64,000 bases of DNA from Deinococcus budaensis (GTDB lineage Bacteria > Deinococcota > Deinococci > Deinococcales > Deinococcaceae): assembly GCF_014201885.1 (NCBI RefSeq), contig NZ_JACHFN010000006.1, positions 1 to 64,000 on the forward strand, read 5' to 3'. Each line of letters begins with the position of its first letter. Position 1 is the first letter of the stretch. Shown in pieces: positions 26,973 to 38,979 of this stretch. The notes under the pieces are model-generated. The model did no database searches. It was not told the origin of the DNA and saw nothing but the letters and a program-made list of their open reading frames with translations. A program made the translations under genes and the position numbers.

Positions 26973-27818
26973 ATGAAGCGGACGAGCAAGAACCGTTGGG
27001 TGGCGGGCGACGTGATGTCGTGGGTGCTGGGCGTGACGCTCGGCGTGATTCTGGGCGTGGCCCTCCTGATCGTCGCGCCGCGTCTGGGCGGCGCGCAGGG
27101 CGACGCGGCCCCCAGCGCCGAGGGCACCATCGCGGCGAGCGACGAGCGGGCCGGGAACGGAAGCGCCGGGGAAGGGCAGGCGGCGGCGGGTGAGGCGGCC
27201 GGAGGTCAGGCGGGCGGGGCCGCCCAGCCGGGAGAGGGAAGCGACGAGGGCACCGGCCGCAGCACCGAGGCGGCCACCACCGACGAGCCGACGGCCGGAA
27301 GCGAAACCGCCCAGGCCACCGGGAGCGCGGGCGGCGTGCAGGCGGGCGGCGAGGGCGCGGCCGACAGCGACCCGACCGGCACCGACTCGACCTCCGAGGT
27401 GGACCAGACCGGCGCCGAGGCCACCGTGGCTCCCGACGGCAACACCTCGGCCGACCGCGAGCGCGCCCAGGGCGAGGTGGGCACCGCCCAGGCCCAGAAC
27501 ACCGGCGAGGGCGACACCGCCCAGGAAGCCGTGACCGGCCAGCCGACGACGGCTGCGGGCGACGCCGGAGCCGGGCAGGCCATCTACGTCAGCAACTGCC
27601 AGGGCTGCCACGGCGAGCAGGGCCAGGGCGTGGTCGGCCCCAGCCTGGTGCAGGCCGACGGCCCGAAGAGCTGGACCCTGGCCCAGTTCACCACCACCCT
27701 GCGCGAGGGCCGCACCCCCGAGCGCCAGCTGAGCGCCGCCATGCCCCGCTACTCCGAGCAGCAGATCAGCGACGCGCAGGTGGCCGACCTGCACGCCTAC
27801 ATCAAGACGCTGAACTGA
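26973..27818 (+). CDS. Membrane-anchored c-type cytochrome with long low-complexity linker
   Basis: This 281-residue protein has a short basic N-terminus and a membrane helix at about residues 13-34 (MSWVLGVTLGVILGVALLIV), then roughly 150 residues rich in Ala, Gly, Glu, Thr and Asp (no cysteines or strands), and a small class I cytochrome c domain with Cys209-x2-Cys212-His213 (CQGCH) and distal Met in AAMPRYSEQQISDAQVADLHAYI. It should carry electrons on the outer face of the membrane. TATTCT lies 6 bases before the ATG. A strong terminator follows. Confidence 0.9.
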   Translation: MKRTSKNRWVAGDVMSWVLGVTLGVILGVALLIVAPRLGGAQGDAAPSAEGTIAASDERAGNGSAGEGQAAAGEAAGGQAGGAAQPGEGSDEGTGRSTEAATTDEPTAGSETAQATGSAGGVQAGGEGAADSDPTGTDSTSEVDQTGAEATVAPDGNTSADRERAQGEVGTAQAQNTGEGDTAQEAVTGQPTTAAGDAGAGQAIYVSNCQGCHGEQGQGVVGPSLVQADGPKSWTLAQFTTTLREGRTPERQLSAAMPRYSEQQISDAQVADLHAYIKTLN

Positions 27819-27827
27819 GGTTCAGGA

Positions 27828-27869
27828 GGCGAGCGCCGCCCCGGACAAATGGGGCGGCGCTCGCCTTTT
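27828..27869 (+). terminator. Rho-independent terminator after the cytochrome gene
   Basis: Perfect 15-bp stem (27828-27842 with 27851-27865), 8-base loop, TTTT. The strongest terminator in the window. Confidence 0.92.
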
Positions 27870-27921
27870 GCCCTCCTCAACTGGGAGGGCGGTCGGGCCG
27901 CCGTCTGGCCGCCTGGAGAGA

Positions 27922-27985
27922 CAAAAAAAGCCGCCTCTTCGGGCGGTGATAGAAGAAGTATAGCGCGGTATGCAGGATTCGTCAA
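27922..27985 (-). other. Back-to-back sigma-70 promoter and terminator on the minus strand
   Basis: On the minus strand TTGACG (27985-27980), exactly 17 bases, TATACT (27962-27957), then within about 11 bases a CCGCC-CGAAGA-GGCGG hairpin followed by TTTTTTT (27946 to 27923). No coding sequence fits between them. The predicted transcript is about 28 bases. This stretch, with the flanking 27819-28187, is the longest gene-free interval in the window. Confidence 0.55.
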
Positions 27986-28187
27986 TAGGAACCGGGGGAA
28001 TTCGGCGGATGCGGGGGCAGGGTTGGGGCGCCGTGCGGAGGAAGGGGGGTGCCCCGGGCCACCTTCCCCTCACTTCCCCCTGCTAGACTTTCTGGCCTCT
28101 GGCCCCATTCGCCCCAGCGCGGGCGGCGGGCACGGCGCATCCCCCCTCTGACGCCTGGGCGGAAGCGACACCGAAAGGAGCGTCCAC

Positions 28188-29513
<1,326 letters not shown>

Positions 29514-29545
29514 AGGTCTCGGGGGCAAGGAGGCTTCAGGGCCGT

Positions 29546-29580
29546 GGGACCGGGGGGGAGAGAGCCTCCGGTCCCTTCTT
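29546..29580. terminator. Terminator between der and convergent membrane-protein genes
   Basis: GGGACCGG (29546-29553) pairs with CCGGTCCC (29568-29575), extended inward by further G-C/G-U pairs; TTCTT follows on the plus strand. It sits between convergent genes and may serve both. Confidence 0.65.
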
Positions 29581-29588
29581 GCCGCGGG

Positions 29589-30044
29589 TCAGCGGCGGCG
29601 CAGCGCGGTCACCAGCCACATCGCCGCGCCCACGCCGCCGATGCAGGCGAAGAACGTCCCCACCACCCCCGGCGGAGCAGCGCTGGAGGTGGCGAGCATG
29701 CTCAGCAGCACCCCGGCGAGGAGCAGGGTGCAAAAGAACTTCAGCCCCGCCGAGGCTTCACGCGCCGCCGCCCGGTTGCGCTCGGGCGAGCCGAGGTCGG
29801 GCATGTTGATGACGCCGATTTTCTCGGTGTACGTGAAGGTCAAGAACACCAGCCCCATCAGCGGAGGCAGGAACAGCAGCCGCGCCTTGCTGCCCAGGGT
29901 CGGCGGCGAGCTGAGATTCATCCGCAGCGGGAGCACGTCCGGAATCGCGGCCCACAGGACCGCCAGCCACAGCAACGTGCCCAGCAGCACCGCCAGCGCC
30001 GCCCCGTTCGTGACGCGGCGAAAACGCGAGACCTCCGCCGTCAA
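29589..30044 (-). CDS. Small integral membrane protein (DUF1648-like)
   Basis: This 151-residue protein has four predicted membrane helices: AALAVLLGTLLWLAVLWAAI, ARLLFLPPLMGLVFLTFTY, FFCTLLLAGVLLSMLAT and VVGTFFACIGGVGAAMWLV. The loop IPDVLPLRMNLSSPP after the first helix recalls the DUF1648 region found in small membrane proteins and SdpI-like immunity proteins, but similarity is weak. TTG at 30044 is the inferred start, overlapping the stop of the gene upstream (TTGA), so the pair is coupled. Function unknown. Confidence 0.65.
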   Translation of the reverse strand: MTAEVSRFRRVTNGAALAVLLGTLLWLAVLWAAIPDVLPLRMNLSSPPTLGSKARLLFLPPLMGLVFLTFTYTEKIGVINMPDLGSPERNRAAAREASAGLKFFCTLLLAGVLLSMLATSSAAPPGVVGTFFACIGGVGAAMWLVTALRRR

Positions 30045-30391
30045 GCCTCCCCCTCCTCCGCCTCCCGCAGCGCCTGCCAGTCCTCCCAGGCCAGCGCGGG
30101 CAGCAGCGCGAAGGAGCCGACGAAGAGGGAAGCGAGGGCGGCGGGCACCCGCACCGCCGTCTTGCCGTTCAGCACCAGATACAGCGCGCCCAGGGTACTC
30201 AGGGCGCCGATGTCCATGAACATCACCCGGGCAAAGGAACTGCGCCGCAGCGTTTCCAGGGTGCCCAGGTCGCCGGGGCGGCGGCGCCCCAGGACCGTGC
30301 TGAGGACCAGCAGCCCGAACAGGGCGGCGTAAAGCTGGAGGCGGGCGGGTCCGGCGGTGCGGTAGCGGCTCAGCGGATTCGGGGGGGTCAT
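30041..30391 (-). CDS. Small membrane protein of unknown function
   Basis: This 116-residue protein begins MTPPNPLSRYRTAGPARLQLY and has hydrophobic stretches LQLYAALFGLLVLSTVL, VMFMDIGALSTLGALYLVL and VPAALASLFVGSFALLPALAW, then an acidic tail. ATG 30391 is chosen because the more upstream start at 30436 would overlap the divergent promoter region. It is translationally coupled to the membrane gene downstream. I recognise no family. Confidence 0.6.
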   Translation of the reverse strand: MTPPNPLSRYRTAGPARLQLYAALFGLLVLSTVLGRRRPGDLGTLETLRRSSFARVMFMDIGALSTLGALYLVLNGKTAVRVPAALASLFVGSFALLPALAWEDWQALREAEEGEA

Positions 30392-30471
30392 GGCCCAGCG
30401 TACCCGCTGAGGCAGGCCCACCCTGAACATGCTCACACGCGGCGCTCGCCCGCGTCTCCTAAGCTCGGAGC

Positions 30472-30612
30472 ATGAACACCTTTCTGCGGTGGCTGCTCGG
30501 TGGCGTACTCGTCTTCAGCCTCGCGGCGTGCGCGCCCGGCGGCGGCGACGACGACAGGGAAGACAGCGGGACCGTGACCGAGCAGAGCGAGGGCGAGAAC
30601 GACGACGATTGA
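30472..30612 (+). CDS. Tiny acidic lipoprotein
   Basis: This 46-residue protein reads MNTFLRWLLGGVLVFSLAAC followed by APGGGDDDREDSG and a Glu/Asp-rich end (GENDDD). LAAC is a good lipobox, so the mature part would be a lipid-anchored acidic peptide of 27 residues. TAAGCT ends 6 bases before the ATG, supporting a real leaderless gene despite its size. It is divergent from the membrane protein pair. Function unknown. Confidence 0.65.
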   Translation: MNTFLRWLLGGVLVFSLAACAPGGGDDDREDSGTVTEQSEGENDDD

Positions 30613-30636
30613 CGCCCGCTTCTCCCGAGTATCCCC

Positions 30637-30666
30637 ACCTCCCCCGGCCAGGCTGCCGGGGGAGGT
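30637..30666 (+). terminator. Stem-loop after the tiny lipoprotein gene
   Basis: ACCTCCCCCGGC (30637-30648) pairs perfectly with 30655-30666 over 12 bp, 6-base loop. Only TT follows, so termination is likely but not certain. Confidence 0.55.
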
Positions 30667-30804
30667 TCCCGTGTGACGGGCCGCGCGCGCCCGCTCCATC
30701 ACGGCCCGCACACACCTGGGCACCTAGACTCGCGCCCACACCACAACCCAGCCCCTCTTCCCGGCCCCAGCTGGAGCCGCCGCCTTTGACCCCCCGGAGG
30801 ACCC

Positions 30805-32199
30805 ATGAAGCGTACCCCCCTGCTCGGCCTGCTCACCCTCGGCGTTTTGCTCGGTTCCTGCGGCAGCGGCCCCAGCGCGACGGCGCCCACCCCTTCGGCA
30901 GAGGCGGCGGCGCCCAGCAGCCCGGTGACGAGCGCCCCGGTGACGGCCGCAGGGCAGTACGTTCCCGGTGAGGTGATCGTGCAGCTTTCGGGCAGCCTGG
31001 GGGCGCAGACCCTGGGCGCGCTGGAAACGCGGCTGGGCGTGCAGTCGCTCGAGCAGCTCGCGGTCGTGAACGGAGCGGCGCTGCTGCACACCCGGATCAC
31101 CGACGGCAAGAGTGTGGAGGCCAAGATCGCCGAGCTGAAGGCCAGCGGCGCCGTGCGCTTCGCGGAACCGAACTGGACCTACCAGCATCAGGCGACCGCC
31201 AGCGACGCGCAGTTCACGAACGGGACCCTCTGGGGGATGTACGGGGACGCCAGCACGCCCGCCAACGCCTTCGGCTCGCAGGCCGCCGAGGCCTGGGCGC
31301 GCGGCTCGGTGGGCAGCGACAGCGTGTACGTGGGCATCATCGACGAGGGCTACCAGTTCGACCACCCCGACCTGAGGGGCAACGCCTGGCTCAACCCCTT
31401 TGACCCGGTGGACGGCCGCGACAACGACGGCAACGGCTACATCGACGACACGCGCGGCTGGGACTTCGCCAACGGCGACAACAGCGTCTACGACGGCGGC
31501 ACGCGCGGCAGCCTGGACGCGCACGGCACCCACGTCGGCGGGACCATCGGCGCCACCGCCAACGACGGCGGCGTGGTCGGCGTGAACCACAACGTCACCC
31601 TGATCAGCGGCAAGTTCCTGGGGCGCCGGGGCGGCGACACCGCCAACGCGATCAAGGCGGTGGACTACTTCACCGACCTCAAGACCCGCCACGGCCTGAA
31701 CATCGTCGCCACCAACAACTCGTGGGGCGGCGGCGGCTACTCTCAGGCGCTGTACGAGGCGGTCGTGCGCGGGGCCAAGGCGAACATCCTCTTTGTCGCG
31801 GCGGCGGGCAACTCGGGCACCGACAACGACGTGGCGGCCTCCTACCCCAGCAACTACGACACGACTTCCGCCGCCGGGTACGACGCGGTGATCGCGGTCG
31901 CGGCCATCGACAAGGCGGGGGCGCTCGCCAGCTTCAGCCAGTACGGCCGCACCCAGGTGGACCTCGGCGCCCCTGGCGTGGCGATCACCAGCAGCGTGCC
32001 CTACAACAGCTACGCGAGCTACAACGGCACCTCCATGGCGACTCCCCACGTGACCGGCGCCGCCGCCCTGTACGCCAGCACCCACGCGGGCGCCAGCGCC
32101 AAGACCATCCGCGACGCCCTGCTGGGCAGCGTGGTCGCCACGCCCAGCCTCAGCGGCAAGACCGTGACGGGCGGGCGCCTGAACGTCAGCGGGTTCTGA
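30805..32199 (+). CDS. Lipoprotein subtilisin-family (S8) serine protease
   Basis: This protease of 464 residues has a signal ending LLGSC (Cys19 lipobox), a Ser/Pro/Ala-rich spacer, an inhibitor-type propeptide (YVPGEVIVQLSGSLG to VRFAEPNW, residues 51-124) and a thermitase-like catalytic domain: Asp180 (IIDEGYQFDHPDL), His240 (HGTHVGG), Asn336 (AAGNSG) and Ser410 (NGTSMATP). It is probably anchored to the membrane and autoprocessed. It is unrelated in layout to the other S8 protease at 5212, being shorter and without C-terminal domains. Confidence 0.94.
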   Translation: MKRTPLLGLLTLGVLLGSCGSGPSATAPTPSAEAAAPSSPVTSAPVTAAGQYVPGEVIVQLSGSLGAQTLGALETRLGVQSLEQLAVVNGAALLHTRITDGKSVEAKIAELKASGAVRFAEPNWTYQHQATASDAQFTNGTLWGMYGDASTPANAFGSQAAEAWARGSVGSDSVYVGIIDEGYQFDHPDLRGNAWLNPFDPVDGRDNDGNGYIDDTRGWDFANGDNSVYDGGTRGSLDAHGTHVGGTIGATANDGGVVGVNHNVTLISGKFLGRRGGDTANAIKAVDYFTDLKTRHGLNIVATNNSWGGGGYSQALYEAVVRGAKANILFVAAAGNSGTDNDVAASYPSNYDTTSAAGYDAVIAVAAIDKAGALASFSQYGRTQVDLGAPGVAITSSVPYNSYASYNGTSMATPHVTGAAALYASTHAGASAKTIRDALLGSVVATPSLSGKTVTGGRLNVSGF

Positions 32200-32333
32200 G
32201 GGACGCCCTCAGCCGCAGGGAGGGGGGAGCGGGAGCCTGCGGGCGGGCCGCTCTCCCCTCCTCTCCTGGCCTCCTCCCCTGGCGGCCGGGCCGGATTACA
32301 GTCGCTCCACACGTTGGGCGGGCAGACTGAACC

Positions 32334-33467
32334 ATGTCCCTGCCACCCGTTCGCGCGGCGCTCGCCCTGGGGGCCGCTCTGCTCGTCGCCCCGGCCGAGG
32401 CCCAGACCTCGCAGGCCCCACAGGTCCGGTTCACGCCCTATGTCAGCGGGTTGCGGCAGGTCACCACCCTGACGCACGCGGGCGACGGTTCGGGGCGGCT
32501 GTACGCCACCCTTCAGGCCGGGCAGGTGCGCGTGATCCAGGGCGGGCAACTGCGCGCCCAGCCTTTCCTCGACCTCAGCAACCTGACCCGCGCGGGCGGC
32601 GAGCGCGGGCTGCTGGGGCTGGCCTTTGATCCCAACTACAAGCAAAACCGCCGCCTGTATGTCCACTACACCGACCGCAACGGCGACACGGTGCTGGCGC
32701 GCTACGCGGCGACCCCCGATTTCAGCCGCGCCGACCCGCAGAGCGCGCGGACCCTCTTTACCGCCGAGCAGCCCTACCCCAACCACAACGGCGGGCAGCT
32801 CGCCTTCGGCCCCGACGGCTTCCTGTACCTGGGGCTGGGCGACGGCGGCAGCGCGGGCGATCCGCAGAACAACGGCCAGAAGCTGGGCACGCCGCTGGGC
32901 AAGCTGCTGCGCTTCGACGTGAGCGGCGCGGACGCGAAACCCGCCGCCGGGAACCCCTTCCTGAACCGCGCAGGCGCCAACCCCAACATCTGGGCGTATG
33001 GCCTGCGCAACCCCTGGCGCTTTTCCTTCGACCGCGTCAGTGGCGACCTGATCATCGCGGACGTGGGCCAGAACGAGTTCGAGGAACTCAACCGCCAGCC
33101 GCGCGCGAGCCGGGGCGGCGAGAACTACGGCTGGGACGTGCGCGAGGGCCGCAGCTGCTTCGAGCCGCCCAGCGGCTGCCGCACCCAGGGCCTGACCGAA
33201 CCCGTGCTGGTGTACGGCCGGAACGAGGGCCAGAGCATCACGGGCGGGTACGTGTACCGGGGCAACGCCGTGCCCAGCCTGAAGGGGCAGTACGTGTTCG
33301 CGGACTTCGGCAGCGGCACCGTCTGGGCGGCGCGCCCCAGCGGGAACAGCTGGAACAAGGTGCAGCTGGGCCGCGTCGAGAACCCCTCGACCTTCGGGGA
33401 GGACGAGACGGGCGAGCTGTACGTGGCCGAGTACGGGAGCGGGCGGGTGCTCAAGCTCGGTCGCTGA
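32334..33467 (+). CDS. PQQ-dependent sugar dehydrogenase-like protein (Asd/sGDH family), exported
   Basis: This 377-residue protein has a signal peptide (ALALGAALLVAPAEAQ) and a six-bladed beta-propeller of the glucose/sorbosone dehydrogenase family. Marks are GERGLLGLAFDPNY, PNHNGGQLAFGPDGFLYLGLGDGG (the His of NHNGG is the proposed catalytic base), ANPNIWAYGLRNPWRFSFD and GENYGWDVREG. It would oxidise sugars outside the cytoplasm if PQQ is available. Two cysteines (in RSCFEPPSGC) may form a disulphide. Its 3' end overlaps greA by 17 bases, tail to tail. Confidence 0.9.
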   Translation: MSLPPVRAALALGAALLVAPAEAQTSQAPQVRFTPYVSGLRQVTTLTHAGDGSGRLYATLQAGQVRVIQGGQLRAQPFLDLSNLTRAGGERGLLGLAFDPNYKQNRRLYVHYTDRNGDTVLARYAATPDFSRADPQSARTLFTAEQPYPNHNGGQLAFGPDGFLYLGLGDGGSAGDPQNNGQKLGTPLGKLLRFDVSGADAKPAAGNPFLNRAGANPNIWAYGLRNPWRFSFDRVSGDLIIADVGQNEFEELNRQPRASRGGENYGWDVREGRSCFEPPSGCRTQGLTEPVLVYGRNEGQSITGGYVYRGNAVPSLKGQYVFADFGSGTVWAARPSGNSWNKVQLGRVENPSTFGEDETGELYVAEYGSGRVLKLGR

Positions 33468-33930
33468 CCCCCAGCACCTGATAGCTCGCCTGCCGCCGCC
33501 CCAGGTCCACCGTGAAGGTGTCGCCGGGGCGGCGGCCCAGCACGGCCCGGCCCACCGGACTCTGGGTGCTGACGCGCGGCAGCGCGCCCGCTGTGGCCGA
33601 CGCCTCCAGCGGGTTGACGAGTTGCAGCCGCAGCTCGCGCCCGGTCCCGGTGTCGAGCAGCGTGACCACCGCGCCCAGGCTGGCGCCCTGCTCCAGCGCC
33701 GCCCGCTCGATCACCACCGCCCGCGCGAGGCTGTCTTCCAGCTCCGCGATGCGGTCCTCGGTCGCCAGCAGGAGGCGCTGGGCCTCGGCCAGCCCCAGGC
33801 TTTCTTGCTCGTTGGCCTCCATCTGCTCCTGCACTACCCGGCGGGCCTCCTCCAGCCGGGCGTACTCCTGCGTCAGCGTCTGCTGGAGGCGGCTCAGCCC
33901 CCCGGAGGTCAGTTCGATCTTCTGCGTCAT
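33451..33930 (-). CDS. greA: GreA/GreB-family transcript cleavage factor
   Basis: This 159-residue protein has an N-terminal antiparallel coiled coil (residues about 1-75; LTSGGLSRLQQTLTQEYARLEEARRVVQEQ ... EDRIAELEDSLARAVVI) and a C-terminal FKBP-like domain (GAVVTLLDTGTGRELRLQLVNP ... STQSPVGRAVLGRRPGDTFTVD), the usual Gre layout. Coiled-coil tip residues EANEQESLGLAEA differ from the classical D-x-x-E tip, so it could be a Gfh-type anti-Gre paralogue as known in Thermus and Deinococcus. ATG 33930 follows ACGAGGTG. Confidence 0.85.
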   Translation of the reverse strand: MTQKIELTSGGLSRLQQTLTQEYARLEEARRVVQEQMEANEQESLGLAEAQRLLLATEDRIAELEDSLARAVVIERAALEQGASLGAVVTLLDTGTGRELRLQLVNPLEASATAGALPRVSTQSPVGRAVLGRRPGDTFTVDLGRRQASYQVLGVSDRA

Positions 33931-34049
33931 GGGCACCTCGTTTTGGGGGGAAAGTGCGGGCATTGTGCCACGCGCCGCCCCGCCTATCCCCAGGCCCCAT
34001 GAACCCGCGCTTCATCTGTGCAGGCGGCCCGCGCCACAGACTTGGCCCC

Positions 34050-34529
34050 ATGCGCCGTCACCGTTCCGCCCTGATGCTCAGCACGGCCCTGCTGGTCGCT
34101 GCGCCCGCCCAGCAGGCCCAGGCCACCGCCTTCGAGAAGGCCAAGTTTGTCTTTCACCTTGGCGTGGCGTATTACGCCTTCAACACCTGGGTCTGGCGGC
34201 CCTACCGCGAGTACAGGTTCCAGACGGGTGCCCCCGGCCAGCGGGCCAACATCGTCAAGGCGGGCGTGGCCCTGGCCTTCGCCGCCTATCAGGTCAACTC
34301 GGCGATCAAGATGACCCGCAACACGCAGGACCCCTTCCTGCAAAAGATCGGCTCGCTGCTGCCGGGCTACCAGAAGTCGCTGACGCAGGTGGGCAACAGC
34401 CTGAAAAACGGCCGCTTCGACGAGCGCGGTATTCAGAACCTCAACCGCTCGACCACCCGCCTGCTCGAGAGCGCGCAGAGCCAGGGGCAAGTCATCCGCC
34501 CGGTGGCGGTGCCGATTCCGGGGTTGTGA
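34050..34529 (+). CDS. Secreted protein of unknown function
   Basis: This 159-residue protein has a signal peptide (SALMLSTALLVAAPAQQAQA). The mature part has one moderately hydrophobic stretch (KAGVALAFAAYQVNSAIKM) and a long helix-prone C-terminus (LTQVGNSLKNGRFDERGIQNLNRSTTRLLESAQSQ) ending in VAVPIPGL. FEKAKFVFHLGVAYYAFNTWVWRPYREYRFQ is aromatic-rich. No family is recognised; ATG 34050 gives the cleanest signal peptide. Confidence 0.65.
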   Translation: MRRHRSALMLSTALLVAAPAQQAQATAFEKAKFVFHLGVAYYAFNTWVWRPYREYRFQTGAPGQRANIVKAGVALAFAAYQVNSAIKMTRNTQDPFLQKIGSLLPGYQKSLTQVGNSLKNGRFDERGIQNLNRSTTRLLESAQSQGQVIRPVAVPIPGL

Positions 34530-34592
34530 CGACAACAGCATGAGGTTTGGCGCGGCCTAATCCGAGTACCACTTCCCAGCTTAAATTGGGGC

Positions 34593-34874
34593 ATGGACCG
34601 TTACGATGAAGCAGTTCACGAAGAAGTCTGGCGACGGATAGAGGTCCACGTAGGGCAGAAATTTCGGCAGAAAACGGGTGGGGAGTTTTCCTACTTGCTG
34701 ACCGGCCGAACTCTTCTTCTTTCTAGCACCAACCAAAGCTTAGGCCCTTCCCAAATAGATGCGGCTTTGGAACTGATGCCCTTGGACAGAGTGAAAGATT
34801 TGCAGCACCTACGAGCGCCCTCGTATATCTACGCCATTCTCATGGACGAGAGAATTAGACGCGGTTTGTATTAA
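34593..34874 (+). CDS. Hypothetical protein in a locally AT-rich patch
   Basis: This 93-residue protein begins MDRYDEAVHEEVWRRIEVHVGQKFRQKTGGEF and contains TGRTLLLSSTNQSLGPSQIDAALELMPLDRV. It is a small soluble alpha/beta-type sequence; no family is recognised. Its codon use differs sharply from neighbours (TTT, AAA, AGA, TCT are common), as in recently acquired DNA. A TAAATT box ends 5 bases before the ATG, so it probably has a leaderless promoter of its own. Confidence 0.6.
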   Translation: MDRYDEAVHEEVWRRIEVHVGQKFRQKTGGEFSYLLTGRTLLLSSTNQSLGPSQIDAALELMPLDRVKDLQHLRAPSYIYAILMDERIRRGLY

Positions 34875-34880
34875 TTAGGA

Positions 34881-34910
34881 GAGGTCGCAGGTGTAAAGAT
34901 CTGCGACCTC
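34881..34910. terminator. Stem-loop between convergent genes
   Basis: GAGGTCGCAG (34881-34890) pairs perfectly with CTGCGACCTC (34901-34910), 10-base loop, between the hypothetical gene and the end of nrdJ. T-runs are weak on both strands. Confidence 0.5.
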
Positions 34911-34932
34911 CTCACTCATAAGTTGAGCGATT

Positions 34933-37983
<3,051 letters not shown>

Positions 37984-38011
37984 GGCGGCTCCTTGAGGCT
38001 GAGGCGGCAAC

Positions 38012-38059
38012 AAAAAACCCTCACCGCCCGCTGGGGGCAGTGTGGAAACGGACGGGCGG
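38012..38059 (-). promoter_or_regulatory. Possible attenuator hairpin in the nrdJ leader
   Basis: In the transcript (minus strand), CCGCCCG (38059-38053) pairs with CGGGCGG (38030-38024), and six T's follow a few bases later (38017-38012), before the nrdJ ribosome binding site. It could be a regulated leader terminator. The long loop and gap before the T-run make this tentative. No recognisable B12-box was seen. Confidence 0.3.
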
Positions 38060-38117
38060 AGACCCGCGCTGGGGGGTTCCTCTACGGTGACTGACTTTAC
38101 CATCCGCCCCGGACTCA

Positions 38118-38155
38118 TACAATGACTTGTACTGTCACCCCAAAAGGGGTACAAG
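38118..38155. promoter_or_regulatory. Clustered TACAA/TTGTA half-sites upstream of nrdJ
   Basis: TACAATGACTTGTA (38118-38131) is a 5-4-5 inverted repeat, and CTTGTAC (38126-38132) forms a second with GTACAAG (38149-38155). Arrays of such sites are typical operators; NrdR is an obvious candidate because it controls ribonucleotide reductase genes, though the sites do not match its usual consensus closely. Confidence 0.4.
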
Positions 38156-38159
38156 ATAC

Positions 38160-38189
38160 GGCCCCCGACCGCAAAGTGGGTCAGGGGCC
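38160..38189 (-). terminator. Stem-loop after the coiled-coil zinc-ribbon gene
   Basis: 38160-38170 pairs with 38179-38189 over 11 bp with a single G-U, 8-base loop. It lies just past the stop of the minus-strand gene at 38207, but lacks a strong T-run. Confidence 0.5.
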
Positions 38190-38206
38190 GCGCAAGAGAA
38201 CGCCCC

Positions 38207-38923
38207 TCAGTTCAGCCGGGCCAAGAAACGCCCGCACGACGGGCACTTGACGGGGGGCAGCTTGCCCTGGGCGGCTTTTTGCTGCACGTTGACTGGGAGC
38301 ATCACGTTGCAGCCGGTGCAGCGGCCCCCCCGGATCTCGACCAGGCCCAGGCCCTTTTTGGCCTTGCGGATCAGGTCGTACTCCTTGACAGTGCGGCTGT
38401 CGATGCCGGAGACGAGCGAGGCGCGTTCCTGGCGGGCACCTTCACCCTGGTCGCGCAGGCCCTGCACGCGGGCCTCGTCCTGGGTCTCCAGCTCGGTCAG
38501 GGTGGGGCGCAGGGCGCGGTGCTCGGCGCGCAGGTCGGCCGCCTTCCCGGCCAGCTCACGCTGGCGCCCACGCAGGGGCGCGAGGTCTTCTTCCATCTCC
38601 TCGGCGCGTTCCGAGAGCATCTGGATGCGGCTGCCGTACTGGGACTGGGCGCGGGCGTCGAAGGCGTTCTTGTCCTGCTCCTCCTGGGCGCGCTGCACCT
38701 GCTCGCGGGTGCCTGCCAGGTCCTGCTCAAGCTGGCGAATCTGCTTTTCCACGCCCTCGAGGGTGATCTCGGTGTCCTCCAGGGCGTTGTTGAGGCGTTC
38801 TTGCTGGGCGCGGGCGTCTTTCAGGGCGTCCGGGATGCTGGCTTCCTCTGCGCGCAGGCGGTCGAGGTCCAGGTCGAGTTCCTGCACGCGGTACAGGCTC
38901 TGAAGGGGTCCGGTGTCGCTCAT
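38207..38923 (-). CDS. Coiled-coil protein with C-terminal C4 zinc ribbon
   Basis: This 238-residue protein has a heptad-rich helical region over residues about 10-185 (for example QERLNNALEDTEITLEGVEKQIRQLEQDLAGTREQVQRAQEEQDKN) and a zinc ribbon CTGC ... CPSC at the C-terminus. This layout is the widespread zf-RING_7/CdsZ-type family. Work on family members has pointed to translation or nucleic-acid-linked roles, but I would not assign one here. The gene is separated from nrdJ by a hairpin and the nrdJ leader. Confidence 0.85.
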   Translation of the reverse strand: MSDTGPLQSLYRVQELDLDLDRLRAEEASIPDALKDARAQQERLNNALEDTEITLEGVEKQIRQLEQDLAGTREQVQRAQEEQDKNAFDARAQSQYGSRIQMLSERAEEMEEDLAPLRGRQRELAGKAADLRAEHRALRPTLTELETQDEARVQGLRDQGEGARQERASLVSGIDSRTVKEYDLIRKAKKGLGLVEIRGGRCTGCNVMLPVNVQQKAAQGKLPPVKCPSCGRFLARLN

Positions 38924-38979
38924 CGGGACCCAGTCTACCCCTGCCCGGCGGGGCGGAGGCGCGGAGCCTCCAGCCGGGG

